Made by a program: the position numbers and the translations under genes. From Acinetobacter sp. Ac_5812 (GTDB lineage Bacteria; Pseudomonadota; Gammaproteobacteria; Pseudomonadales; Moraxellaceae), in contig NZ_LXUK01000022.1 of NCBI RefSeq assembly GCF_013072695.1, forward strand, positions 741,084-805,083: 64,000 nt of DNA, in the 5' to 3' direction. Position 1 is the first letter of the stretch; each line of letters opens with the position of its first letter. Under the pieces are notes generated by a model. It saw only the letters and a list, made by a program, of their open reading frames with translations. It was not told the DNA's origin and ran no database searches. Below, piece after piece: positions 27,635 through 36,315 of this stretch.

Positions 27635-28555
27635 TTAATTCAAACCTTTTTGCCCAACTTGTCCCGGCAACTGCTCTAAAAGCCAATGACGGAACTGTTT
27701 GACTGTCGAAGGAATAACCCCTCGATCGGTAGGTTCTAACATACAGAAATTAGCTTGGGTACGTAATACTGTTTCAACAGGACGAACCAATGCCCCACTT
27801 TCTAAATAGTCATCGACCAAAGATCCCCATGCCAAAGCTACGCCCTGCCCATTAATGGCAGCCTGAATGAGCAGTGGATAATTATTAATATTGACTCTGC
27901 TTTTAGGCTTGAACATCGGATATCCCACCAAAGCAAACCATTCAGCCCAATTGACCCAATCCTTTTGCGATTCATCCAAAGACAACAAACTCTTTCCAAA
28001 GATATTTTCAGGGCTTTTGTCCTGAAATTGAGCAAGATAAGCAGGACTACAGACAGGAAAAACTTCTTCAGGGAATAAAGGCGTAACTTTCATCTCGATT
28101 GGGGGTACTTTGCAATAAAATAAAGCTAAGTCACAATCCATTTTATGCAGGTCAAGAATCTTTTCGGTGGTTAAAATTCTTAAATCAATGCCTTCATTTT
28201 GTTGAAAACTCGCCACTTTAGGCAATAACCATAAGGCTGCCATAGCATTGGTTGTAACAACAGTCACCTGATGCTCACCCTGCCATTTTTTAATTTCGGC
28301 GGTTGCTTGAGACACATCCTGTAAAGCACCGTATATGGTTTGATAATATTGTAAGCCAGTCGGTGTTAAAACAATATTTCGATTGGCACGGACAAATAAC
28401 TCCTTCCCTAGATATTCTTCGAGTTGCCTAATCTGACGACTGATTGCACCTTGAGTCACATTCAGTTCATTTGCTGCCTGAGTAAAACTCAGATGGCGTG
28501 CTGCCGCCTCAAATACAATCAAACTGTTCATGGGTGGTAATGGTTTAATTCTCAT
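27635..28555 (-). CDS. LysR-type transcriptional regulator (GcvA-like)
   Basis: A 306-residue regulator. The winged helix-turn-helix covers about residues 8-65 (LIVFEAAARHLSFTQAA then ELNVTQGAISRQIRQLE), with an effector-binding domain from about 92. It is convergent with the BCCT-dddP unit and is the only regulator in the 16873-28555 island, so it is the likely controller of both divergent units through the 15-bp repeats at 24028 and 24292. The inducer may be the osmolyte substrate or an early breakdown product. Confidence 0.88.
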   Translation of the reverse strand: MRIKPLPPMNSLIVFEAAARHLSFTQAANELNVTQGAISRQIRQLEEYLGKELFVRANRNIVLTPTGLQYYQTIYGALQDVSQATAEIKKWQGEHQVTVVTTNAMAALWLLPKVASFQQNEGIDLRILTTEKILDLHKMDCDLALFYCKVPPIEMKVTPLFPEEVFPVCSPAYLAQFQDKSPENIFGKSLLSLDESQKDWVNWAEWFALVGYPMFKPKSRVNINNYPLLIQAAINGQGVALAWGSLVDDYLESGALVRPVETVLRTQANFCMLEPTDRGVIPSTVKQFRHWLLEQLPGQVGQKGLN

Positions 28556-28805
28556 GGGCGCTCCTTGTTTATCCTATCTATCCATGTCGAACACCTGTGT
28601 TAGCCACCTTGTCCAAGTAAAGGTAGCTAAATGTTCAAACAGACTTCCTTGTGATGTTGCTCAATTAACTTATTATCGATGTAATAAATTATTTCATTAT
28701 TTTAATTTCGATAAAATCTCATAAATAACAATCAATAAAAAGTGAGAAAAACGAATAGATGTATGAGTTTTTCTCATTCAAAATAATTTCCCTATCATAA
28801 AAACA

Positions 28806-28832
28806 AAAAGGGCTGAAAATTCAGCCCTTTTT
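28806..28832 (-). terminator. Terminator of the aromatic amino-acid permease gene
   Basis: AAAAAGGGCTGAA / TTCAGCCCTTTTT with a three-base loop. Confidence 0.88.
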
Positions 28833-28849
28833 AACTATCAACTTACAAC

Positions 28850-30238
28850 TTAAGCATCTGTATTCAGCACCACACTTGGTTGAGCATTTCTTAATTTCCG
28901 CTGCTTCAAATAATAGGCAAGCATCAAACACAGAATCCATGCAGGAATCATCATGACCGCGATACGCATATCCGCAGTCAATGACATCACCACCAGAATA
29001 CTCAGCATAAAAATAATGCATAGATAATTACTGAATGGATAAGCAATACTTGGGAACTTAGTCGTTAGCCCTTGTGCTTGCATGGCTTTACGGAACTTCA
29101 AATGGGTCCATGAAATCACCACCCAGTTAATCACAATCGCAGCAACCACCAGCATCATCAACAGACCAAATGCCTTCTCAGGAAATGCATAGTTCAACAA
29201 GACACACAGTACGGTGACGAATGCCGAAACATACACAGCATTGGTCGGAATACCACGTTTATTGATTTTCTTAAGGAACTTAGGTGCATTGCCTTGTTGG
29301 GCCAAGCCCAATAACATACGGCTACTGCAATAGCTGGTTCCGTTATAAACAGATACAGCCGCAGTCAAGATCACAAAGTTCAACATGGTTGCGACGCCTT
29401 GGCTATCTAATGATGCAAAGACCATTACGAATGGGCTACCACCTTGTGCCATTTGGTTCCAAGGAAACAAAGCGAATAAGATGAAAAGCGTTGCAATATA
29501 GAAAATCAAAATACGATAAATAATTTGATTCACTGCTTTCGGCAAAGTTTTATCAGGATCACGTGCTTCTGCCGCAGTAATACCAAATAACTCAATTCCA
29601 CCAAAAGCAAAGATAATCACAGCCATTGCCATGACCAAACCTTCTACACCAAATGGAAAGAATCCACCCAATGCCCAAAGGTTACTGATTCCAGCTTGTG
29701 GCCCTGCCGTTCCTGTTGCAAGTAAATACGAACCAAAACCAATCATGGCCAGGATTGCTAAGATTTTGATGATGGAAAACCAAAACTCCATTTCACCAAA
29801 AAACTTGACATGCAACAGGTTGATACCGTTAATTAAGATAAAAAAGGCCAATGCCGAAACCCATGTCGGGATTTCAGGCCACCAATATTGAATATATAAC
29901 CCAATCGCTGTGAGCTCAGCCATACAGACCAGAACATTGAGTACCCAATAGTTCCAACCTGACATGAAACCTGCAAATGAGCCCCAGTATTTGTAAGCAA
30001 AATGGCTAAATGAACCACTGACTGGCTCTTGTACCACCATTTCACCTAGCTGTCGCATCATTAAAAATGCAATAAGCCCTGCAATCGCATAACCCAGAAT
30101 GACCGATGGGCCAGCCAGCTTAATCGATTGTGAGATACCTAGAAACAAACCTGTGCCAATCGCACCACCTAGCGCAATAAGCTGGATATGCCGATTGCTT
30201 AAACCTGGGTTCAGGTTTCCTTGCTCCTGTTTTGACAT
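28850..30238 (-). CDS. APC family amino-acid permease (AroP-like)
   Basis: A 462-residue permease with 12 hydrophobic segments. The N-terminus LSNRHIQLIALGGAIGTGLFLG and the segment FAFGGIELFGITAAEARDPDKT are hallmarks of the amino-acid transporter family that includes AroP, PheP and ProY. It sits divergent to fahA in the tyrosine-degradation locus, so an aromatic amino acid is the likely substrate. Both genes share the operator-like motif at 30400. Confidence 0.87.
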   Translation of the reverse strand: MSKQEQGNLNPGLSNRHIQLIALGGAIGTGLFLGISQSIKLAGPSVILGYAIAGLIAFLMMRQLGEMVVQEPVSGSFSHFAYKYWGSFAGFMSGWNYWVLNVLVCMAELTAIGLYIQYWWPEIPTWVSALAFFILINGINLLHVKFFGEMEFWFSIIKILAILAMIGFGSYLLATGTAGPQAGISNLWALGGFFPFGVEGLVMAMAVIIFAFGGIELFGITAAEARDPDKTLPKAVNQIIYRILIFYIATLFILFALFPWNQMAQGGSPFVMVFASLDSQGVATMLNFVILTAAVSVYNGTSYCSSRMLLGLAQQGNAPKFLKKINKRGIPTNAVYVSAFVTVLCVLLNYAFPEKAFGLLMMLVVAAIVINWVVISWTHLKFRKAMQAQGLTTKFPSIAYPFSNYLCIIFMLSILVVMSLTADMRIAVMMIPAWILCLMLAYYLKQRKLRNAQPSVVLNTDA

Positions 30239-30594
30239 ATGATTATTCTCATCCGTGTCGCGTAATTTTTCTGTCTAAAATTACGTATATCATAAGTTAA
30301 TCACAAATGCCTATATCTAATTCGAAAAATAATTAATTCACTTTTCGAATAACCGCGCATATAAACAGAAAATTCAATAAATAACAAATATTATGAATAA
30401 TGTAATTAAATTATGTATTGCGTAATTAATTATTTTTAGTATGATAGAAATGAAGACGCAGGGATTTTTGCTCTAAGTAAACTAGAATTGGCAGATAAAA
30501 ACTTAAATATCAATTTATCTTTCAACCACTTAATCAAAATACTCCCTAAACAAAGAGATTAGACCAACAGAATTAAAGACAAGGAAAGCGAATC
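30239..30594. other. Divergent control region between permease gene and fahA
   Basis: A 356-bp AT-rich gap whose only clear element is the operator-like motif at 30400-30427. Confidence 0.6.
30400..30427 (+). promoter_or_regulatory. Operator-like motif of the tyrosine-degradation regulon
   Basis: Half-sites TGTAATT, AATTATG and CGTAATT are spaced by one and five bases. The block matches the motif upstream of hpd at 23 of 28 positions, including the identical core AATTATGTATTGC. Probably bound by the IclR regulator at 33372. Confidence 0.6.
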
Positions 30595-31899
30595 ATGGCC
30601 CATCATTTAACTTCTTTTCTTGAGATTGATGCCCAATCAGATTTCACAATACATAATTTGCCATACGGTATTTTTAGCGAGACCGCACAAGCTGAAAAAC
30701 GCGTCGGCGTTGCAATTGGTGAATGGGTGCTTGACCTTGCCGCATTAGAGCAAAAAGGCTTATTACAGCTCACGACAGCAAACTGCTTTAATCAGCCAAC
30801 ACTGAATAAATTCATCGAAACAGGCAAACAAAATTGGCATAAGGTTCGCAGCACTTTGCAAAACTTATTGTCTGCGGAAAATCCAAGCTTACGTGATGAT
30901 GCAGATTTACGTCAGCAAGTGTTGTTTAAACAAGAAAATGTAGTTTTACATTTACCGATTCATGTTCCTGGCTATACCGACTTCTATTCATCAAAAGAAC
31001 ACGCCACTAATGTCGGCACCATGTTTAGAGATCCTAAAAATGCACTCTTGCCGAACTGGAGCGAATTGCCTGTCGGCTATAACGGTCGTGCCAGTTCTGT
31101 GATTGTCAGCGGTAAAGACATTGTGCGCCCTTCTGGCCAAATCAAATTACCGAATGAAGAACGTCCTATGTTCTCGGCAACCCGTAAACTCGACTTTGAA
31201 CTCGAGACCGCTTTTGTCGTGGGTAAAGCAACTGAATTGGGCGAGCCGATTGCCATTGAAAACGCATGGGAACATATCTTTGGCATGGTGTTATTAAATG
31301 ATTGGTCAGCACGTGATATTCAACAATGGGAATATGTCCCTTTAGGCCCTTTCAACGCCAAAACCTTTGCCAGTGCCATTTCACCTTGGGTGGTGACCAT
31401 GGAAGCGCTTGAACCATTTAAAGTCAAAGGTCCAGAACAACAGCCACAACCATTGGGTTATCTACAAGAAAACACCGCCAATAGTTATGACATTCACCTC
31501 AGTGTTGAAGTGCAAACGCCACAATCTTCTCAGGCTAATGTGATTTGCCAAACCAACTTTAAATATATGTATTGGTCAATGTCACAGCAACTAACCCACC
31601 ACACCATTGCAGGCTGTAATGTACAAGTCGGCGATTTAATGGGTTCAGGCACGATTTCAGGCCCAACCGAAGATTCTTATGGCAGCTTACTGGAACTGAC
31701 GTGGAATACCACCAAACCACTCAACCTTTCCAACGGTGAAAAGCGTGGCTTCTTGGAAGATGGTGACCGTGTCGTGATGAAAGGCTACTGTGAAAAAGAT
31801 GGCATTCGCGTGGGTTTTGGTGAAGTTGCCAATACCATTTTACCGGCACGTCACTTTCGTTTTAATGAACAAAAGGACGAGCGCTATGAAACTGTATAG
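30595..31899 (+). CDS. fahA: Fumarylacetoacetase
   Basis: Last step of tyrosine and homogentisate degradation: fumarylacetoacetate is cleaved to fumarate and acetoacetate. The 434 residues fit the family. Key stretches are YTDFYSSKEHATNVGTMFRD (metal-binding Asp and His), RKLDFELETAFVVG (two Glu ligands) and LLNDWSARDIQQWEY (Asp ligand). First gene of the fahA-maiA-VOC operon; its 3' end overlaps maiA by 14 bases. Confidence 0.96.
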   Translation: MAHHLTSFLEIDAQSDFTIHNLPYGIFSETAQAEKRVGVAIGEWVLDLAALEQKGLLQLTTANCFNQPTLNKFIETGKQNWHKVRSTLQNLLSAENPSLRDDADLRQQVLFKQENVVLHLPIHVPGYTDFYSSKEHATNVGTMFRDPKNALLPNWSELPVGYNGRASSVIVSGKDIVRPSGQIKLPNEERPMFSATRKLDFELETAFVVGKATELGEPIAIENAWEHIFGMVLLNDWSARDIQQWEYVPLGPFNAKTFASAISPWVVTMEALEPFKVKGPEQQPQPLGYLQENTANSYDIHLSVEVQTPQSSQANVICQTNFKYMYWSMSQQLTHHTIAGCNVQVGDLMGSGTISGPTEDSYGSLLELTWNTTKPLNLSNGEKRGFLEDGDRVVMKGYCEKDGIRVGFGEVANTILPARHFRFNEQKDERYETV

Positions 31900-32518
31900 T
31901 TACTTTCGTAGCTCTGCGGCTTATCGGGTACGGATCGCACTCAACCTGAAAGCGCTGCCTTATGAAACTGAAGCAGTGCATCTCGTTAAAAATGAGCAGC
32001 AACTGGCAAGTTATCGTGCACTGAATCCGAGTCAGTTGGTGCCAACACTGCTTGACCAAGATCAGACCTTTACCCAGTCGCTCAGCATTTTGGAATATCT
32101 GGAAGAACGCTATCCAGCCAAAGCACTGCTACCGAAAGATCTGGTGCAACGTGCCAAAGTCCGTGCCTTTGCACAAAGCATTGCTTGTGACATTCATCCA
32201 ATCAATAACTTGAGAGTGTTGAAGTACCTACAAAATGATCTTGCAATCAGTAACGAGCAAAAAACACTTTGGTACCGACATTGGATTTTAGAAGGCTTTC
32301 ACAGCTTAGAAATGCAATTACAGCAATCCAATGGGCAATTCTGTTTTGGCTCCCAGCCGACTTTTGCAGATTGTTGTTTGATTCCTCAAGTCTATAACGC
32401 CAAGCGCTTTAAAATTGATTTAAGTGCTTTTCCCAAGATTGAGTCGATCTACCAACATTGCTTAACCCTTCCCGCATTCTTGAATGCCACACCAGAACAA
32501 CAACCAGATTGGGAATAG
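31886..32518 (+). CDS. maiA: Maleylacetoacetate isomerase (zeta-class glutathione transferase)
   Basis: Isomerises maleylacetoacetate to fumarylacetoacetate with glutathione. The ATG at 31886 (MKLYSYFRSSAAYRVRIALN) gives 210 residues, the normal length, with the SSxxxRVRIAL active-site motif at the N-terminus and the pairing NPSQLVPTL and QSLSILEYLEE in the thioredoxin-like domain. Coupled to fahA by a 14-base overlap. Confidence 0.95.
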   Translation: MKLYSYFRSSAAYRVRIALNLKALPYETEAVHLVKNEQQLASYRALNPSQLVPTLLDQDQTFTQSLSILEYLEERYPAKALLPKDLVQRAKVRAFAQSIACDIHPINNLRVLKYLQNDLAISNEQKTLWYRHWILEGFHSLEMQLQQSNGQFCFGSQPTFADCCLIPQVYNAKRFKIDLSAFPKIESIYQHCLTLPAFLNATPEQQPDWE

Positions 32519-32537
32519 AGATAAAAGGAGTTTTATC

Positions 32538-33086
32538 ATGAGCTTTGCAATTAAAAAAATTCACCATGTGGCTTATCGCTGTAAAGACGCCAAAGAAACC
32601 GTCGAATGGTACAAAAAAATGCTGCATATGGATTTCATTCTGGCTTTTGCAGAAGACCATGTACCATCCACCAAAGCTTTTGACCCGTATATGCATTTAT
32701 TTTTAGATGCGGGCCAAGGCAATGTATTGGCCTTCTTTGAACTGCCGACTCAACCCGATATGGGTCGTGATGAAAATACACCACAATGGGTGCAGCACAT
32801 TGCTTTTGAAGTCGAAGACCTAGATGCGCTCATGGCAGCAAAAGCACATCTTGAAGCCAATGACGTCAAGGTATTAGGGGTCACCAACCATGGTATCTTC
32901 CATTCGATTTACTTCTTCGATCCAAATGGTCATCGTCTGGAATTGACCTACAATGATGTCCATGCCGATGCCAAGATTGCACGCATTACCGAAGAAATGA
33001 AATTAGAAATGCTAGATGAATGGAGTCGCACCAAACGTGCACCGCACCATACTCATTTCTTACACGAAGATGAACTTGGTGCATAA
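32538..33086 (+). CDS. VOC family (glyoxalase/dioxygenase-like) protein of the tyrosine locus
   Basis: A 182-residue vicinal-oxygen-chelate protein; start at 32538 (MSFAIKKIHHVAYRC) after an AAAGGAG site. Metal-ligand candidates are the His of IHHVAYRC, the His of VQHIAFEVED and the Glu of HRLELTYND. Its partners are tyrosine-degradation genes, and in Acinetobacter this protein regularly accompanies hpd, maiA and fahA, but its reaction is not known to me. A role in repairing or converting a side product is possible. Confidence 0.85.
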   Translation: MSFAIKKIHHVAYRCKDAKETVEWYKKMLHMDFILAFAEDHVPSTKAFDPYMHLFLDAGQGNVLAFFELPTQPDMGRDENTPQWVQHIAFEVEDLDALMAAKAHLEANDVKVLGVTNHGIFHSIYFFDPNGHRLELTYNDVHADAKIARITEEMKLEMLDEWSRTKRAPHHTHFLHEDELGA

Positions 33087-33106
33087 AAATCCAGTTCCAT
33101 GAAATT

Positions 33107-33141
33107 GGCATTAGCGTTGTAAAATGCTAATGCCTTTTTTT
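33107..33141 (+). terminator. Terminator of the fahA-maiA-VOC operon
   Basis: GGCATTAGC / GCTAATGCC stem followed by seven T. Confidence 0.9.
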
Positions 33142-33196
33142 ATGGTCTAAATTTAAAGCATTTTGTGTGTTTTTAAGGCATAGTAGGCTCAGCAAA

Positions 33197-33240
33197 ATTG
33201 CGTGCAATCTCTCTAAAAACAATTGTATGCTTATGCAATT
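33197..33240. promoter_or_regulatory. Two palindromes upstream of the iclR gene
   Basis: ATTGCGTGCAAT (33197-33208) is a perfect palindrome, and AATTGTATGCTTATGCAATT (33221-33240) is an imperfect one, about 130 bp before the gene start. They may be self-regulatory operators; neither is a full match to the motif shared by hpd and fahA. Confidence 0.4.
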
Positions 33241-33371
33241 CGCCGATTTGATACATTTAAAAAGATGATTTCTATTTTGCCCGATGCTCAGGCATTATGT
33301 GCTGGATGTAAATTGTCCATAATTGACAGCAACAAATACTGCGTGAATGCGCGCAGCTTAAGGGTTATTGA

Positions 33372-34151
33372 ATGATTGAAGAAAAGTTATCTGGTGGGGT
33401 TCAATCACTTGAGGTCGGCTTAGCCGTACTGAATGCCCTTTTAGAACACAACAAGCCCATTATATTAAAAGATCTATCCAGCAAACTGGATATGCACCCT
33501 GCCAAGGTACACCGTTATCTGGTCAGTCTGATTCGTATGAATTACGCCAAGCAACTCACCGATGGTCAATATGCTTTAGGCGATCAAGCATGGCGTTTAG
33601 GCTTGAACTGTATTCAACATACCGATGTGTTACAGCTGGTTCAGCACCTGATTTATGAATTACAAAACAAGATTGGCTGTGGTATTCAAATCAGCAAATG
33701 GTCACCCAAAGGCCCTTTAGTGGTTCAATCGATAGAATCCAACCATCCGATTTCAATCGTGACCAAGGTTGGTTCAATCATGCCTTTGGTCAATTCCGCA
33801 GCGGGTCGTGTATTTGCCTCTTATATGCCTGAAGCCGTGATTAAGCCGTTGATGCAAGCGGAATGGGAAAAAGCGGCTCATAACCATTATCCGATTAAAC
33901 CGACTGATTGGGATGAATTCTTAGTATTAAAAGAACATGTATTGCAACACGGTATGTCGATTGCTCAGGGCGACTTGTTGGTGGGAATCAATGCGGTGGG
34001 TCTACCAATCTTTAATGCGCATCATTCAATGGAATTTTGTATTGTGGCACTGGACAGTGAAATGTTTTTCTCGGTTCATGACGGCAGCGAGAACTTAGAA
34101 CTGTTTAAACGTGAAGTTGCAGCAATCAATCAATATATTCAAACCCGTTAA
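33372..34151 (+). CDS. IclR family regulator of tyrosine degradation
   Basis: A 259-residue regulator with an N-terminal winged helix (LEVGLAVLNALLEHNKPI and LKDLSSKLDMHPAKVHRYLVSL, about 12-58) and a C-terminal effector domain (PLVNSAAGRVFASYMP). It lies between the fahA operon and hpd. By position it should act like the homogentisate-pathway repressor HmgR of Pseudomonas. Confidence 0.87.
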   Translation: MIEEKLSGGVQSLEVGLAVLNALLEHNKPIILKDLSSKLDMHPAKVHRYLVSLIRMNYAKQLTDGQYALGDQAWRLGLNCIQHTDVLQLVQHLIYELQNKIGCGIQISKWSPKGPLVVQSIESNHPISIVTKVGSIMPLVNSAAGRVFASYMPEAVIKPLMQAEWEKAAHNHYPIKPTDWDEFLVLKEHVLQHGMSIAQGDLLVGINAVGLPIFNAHHSMEFCIVALDSEMFFSVHDGSENLELFKREVAAINQYIQTR

Positions 34152-34163
34152 TGTTTCATCCAT

Positions 34164-34200
34164 ATAAAAAAAGCCAAGAAGCGAACTTCTTGGCTTTTTA
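34164..34200. terminator. Bidirectional terminator between iclR and hpd
   Basis: AAAAAAGCCAAGAAG / CTTCTTGGCTTTTT stem between two convergent genes. Confidence 0.9.
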
Positions 34201-34216
34201 TTTCATTTGAATGCAA

Positions 34217-35272
34217 TTACTTTGCTTCTAACACACCACGGCGGATCTGGTCACGTTCGATTGATTCAAACAGTGCCTTGAAGTTGCCTTCACCAAAACC
34301 ATCATCATCTTTACGTTGAATAAATTCAAAGAACACTGGCCCAAGCATGTTTTGCGAGAAAATCTGTAATAACAGCTTTTTCTGACCGTCTTTGGTATTG
34401 CCATCCAGTAAGATACCGCGTTTTTGCAACTCTTCAGTTGGCTCACCATGATTCGGTAAACGCTCTTTCAACATTTCATAATAGGTTTCAGGCGGCGCGG
34501 TCATAAACTGCATGCCGATTCCTTTTAACTTGTCCCAAGTTGAAAGCAAGTCATCGGTAATAAACGCGATATGCTGAATACCTTCACCATTGAAATCTGC
34601 CAAGAACTCTGCGATTTGACCGTTGCCCTTGTCTGAATCTTCATTCAGTGGAATACGAATCATGCCATCTGGCGCAGTCAAGGCTTTAGAGGTTAAACCT
34701 GTATATTCGCCTTTGATATCAAAGTAGCGAATTTCTTGGAAGTTAAAGATTTTTTCATAGAAGTTCGCCCAATACTCCATACGTCCTTTATAGACGTTAT
34801 GGGTTAAATGGTCGATTTCGTTCAGGCCTGCACCTTTTGGATTTCTGTCCGCATCATCAAAGAAAACGAAGTCATTTTCATAGATATCACGATCCACAAG
34901 GAAAATTGGCATGCCACCAATCCCTTTAATCGCAGGGATATTGAGTTCCATTGGCCCAGCTTGTGAATACATTGGCTCTGCACCAAGCTCCACTGCTTTA
35001 GTAAATGCTTTGGCTGCATCGCGGGTTCTAAAACCCATTGCACAGGCTGAAGGACCATGTTCTTTAAAGAAGAATGAAGCATAAGATTCAGGCTGGTAGT
35101 TCAAAATAATGTTGATATTACCCTGACGCCATAAATAAACTTTTTTAGACTTATGCTTTGCGACTTTAGAAAAACCGATGGTCTCAAAGATTTGATCTAA
35201 TCCGTTTTCCGTCGAAACAAATTCAATAAAAGCAAAACCACATAATTCTAATGGGTTATCTAAAATGTCCAT
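34217..35272 (-). CDS. hpd: 4-hydroxyphenylpyruvate dioxygenase
   Basis: Converts 4-hydroxyphenylpyruvate to homogentisate with Fe(II) and oxygen. A 351-residue, two-VOC-domain protein with iron ligands H155 (NEIDHLTH), H234 (GIQHIAF) and E316 (GPVFFEFIQR), and the C-terminal GFGEGNFKALFESIE signature. It is alone on its strand, with a 469-bp upstream region bearing the shared operator-like motif. Confidence 0.97.
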   Translation of the reverse strand: MDILDNPLELCGFAFIEFVSTENGLDQIFETIGFSKVAKHKSKKVYLWRQGNINIILNYQPESYASFFFKEHGPSACAMGFRTRDAAKAFTKAVELGAEPMYSQAGPMELNIPAIKGIGGMPIFLVDRDIYENDFVFFDDADRNPKGAGLNEIDHLTHNVYKGRMEYWANFYEKIFNFQEIRYFDIKGEYTGLTSKALTAPDGMIRIPLNEDSDKGNGQIAEFLADFNGEGIQHIAFITDDLLSTWDKLKGIGMQFMTAPPETYYEMLKERLPNHGEPTEELQKRGILLDGNTKDGQKKLLLQIFSQNMLGPVFFEFIQRKDDDGFGEGNFKALFESIERDQIRRGVLEAK

Positions 35273-35741
35273 CTAGTTTCCCTTATTTAGATAAATTCAT
35301 CCGTTTAATGCTCTGTATAGGTCTTATTCTTCAATTGCTTAATCGCTATCTAAAAGCATCAACCTATACATGCGTTATTAGAAAAGGCGACCGGTGTTTT
35401 TATAAGTATGTAAAAGCATCCGTGTTAAAGCCCTTTCCGTCCATAAGTCAGCCAAATGAAGAAATCATGATTCTTGATCTTGGCTCTCAGCTATAAATTC
35501 ATGCTACAAGAAAGTCTGAATTTATGCAATACATAATTGAATTATGTTATGTGTAATTTTATTACTGTTTGGCTCTGCCAATGAAAGGTCGCTATTAAAG
35601 AATAATTGGCGATATCTCTAAATCAGACTATGGTCTCAAGCTGATAGGAATAAATGTATTGTGAGTAGACTGCCTGTCTTATTTCCTTAACAAAGTTCGA
35701 TTAGCTTAAGCCTATGAGCTACGTAGGCGAATGAGATAGAC
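35273..35741. other. Upstream region of hpd
   Basis: A 469-bp gap between hpd and a small divergent gene. The operator-like motif at 35520-35547 is the only strong signal. Confidence 0.55.
35520..35547 (-). promoter_or_regulatory. Operator-like motif upstream of hpd
   Basis: On the minus strand, half-sites CATAATT, AATTATG and CATAAAT have the same spacing as at 30400-30427. The first two form a perfect palindrome, CATAATTcAATTATG. It lies about 250 bp before hpd. Confidence 0.6.
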
Positions 35742-35975
35742 ATGACGCAAACTTCGATTTTAGAACAGTTAACTCAACTCATTGAAAGCTATAGTCATGA
35801 GCATAGTGGTAGACCGCAAAAGATCTTGATTGGTTATAAAGCCTATTATGACTTGATGGGAAATTCGAGTTTTGCTGCTGAGGTCACTGACTCCGCTTTA
35901 AACCCAAATAAAAGAAAGTATAAAAAGATTAAAATTAAAGTCACCAAAGATGACTATCAGCTTGAGCTAGAGTAA
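35742..35975 (+). CDS. Small hypothetical protein
   Basis: A 77-residue protein, rich in Lys and Tyr, with no signal peptide or membrane segment. The sequence (LTQLIESYSHEHSGRP, ILIGYKAYYDLMGNSS) looks like a folded small domain rather than noise, but I do not recognise it. Its 3' end overlaps by 19 bases the convergent toxin-region relic. Confidence 0.6.
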   Translation: MTQTSILEQLTQLIESYSHEHSGRPQKILIGYKAYYDLMGNSSFAAEVTDSALNPNKRKYKKIKIKVTKDDYQLELE

Positions 35976-36265
35976 TTTTTCTGGTTTGTAGTCAAATCTT
36001 TAGCTTTCTTACCATACAAATACTCGGCAAGTAACGGCGCTGCGGCCTCAGCACCACCTGCTGCACTACCTTCAGCATCTTTACCCTTAAAGTATTGACC
36101 AATTTCATAGCTTGCCGCTGGACTCAATGTCGAAGCTGCAATCCCTGCGCCACTCGCAGTAGGTGCGGACAAGCCTGCCGACACATATCTAATGACACAC
36201 CCGCTTTTGCCACTGACTGGCATCTTTCCTAAAAATTTTACTCTATCTTTCCAGATCAAAGGCAA
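35957..36265 (-). pseudogene. Relic of a CdiA pretoxin (VENN-type) region
   Basis: The frame contains SAPTASGAGIAASTLSP then AASYEIGQYFKGKDAEGSAA, joined straight to GGAEAAAPLLAEYLYG then KKAKDL. As I recall, intact Acinetobacter CdiA proteins have about 30 more residues between these blocks (an AHxxLG..GGND segment), so an internal deletion is likely. The frame then ends in SSSS without reaching a VENN motif or toxin. No matching segment is present in the full-length cdiA of this window. The N-terminal 30 residues are unrelated. A displaced fragment from another cdiA allele. Confidence 0.6.
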
Positions 36266-36276
36266 AACCTATACAT

Positions 36277-36303
36277 AAAAAGCCGCATTAAAAATACGGC
36301 TAA
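36277..36303 (-). terminator. Terminator after DUF2247-like immunity gene
   Basis: On the minus strand, an AGCCGTAT / ATGCGGCT stem followed by a T-run. Confidence 0.75.
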
Positions 36304-36315
36304 AAATGATTACAT

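Noticed and set aside
28821..29021. A 66-codon frame opposite/within the permease 3' end
   Set aside because: Shadow frame of the permease gene, and it includes its terminator.
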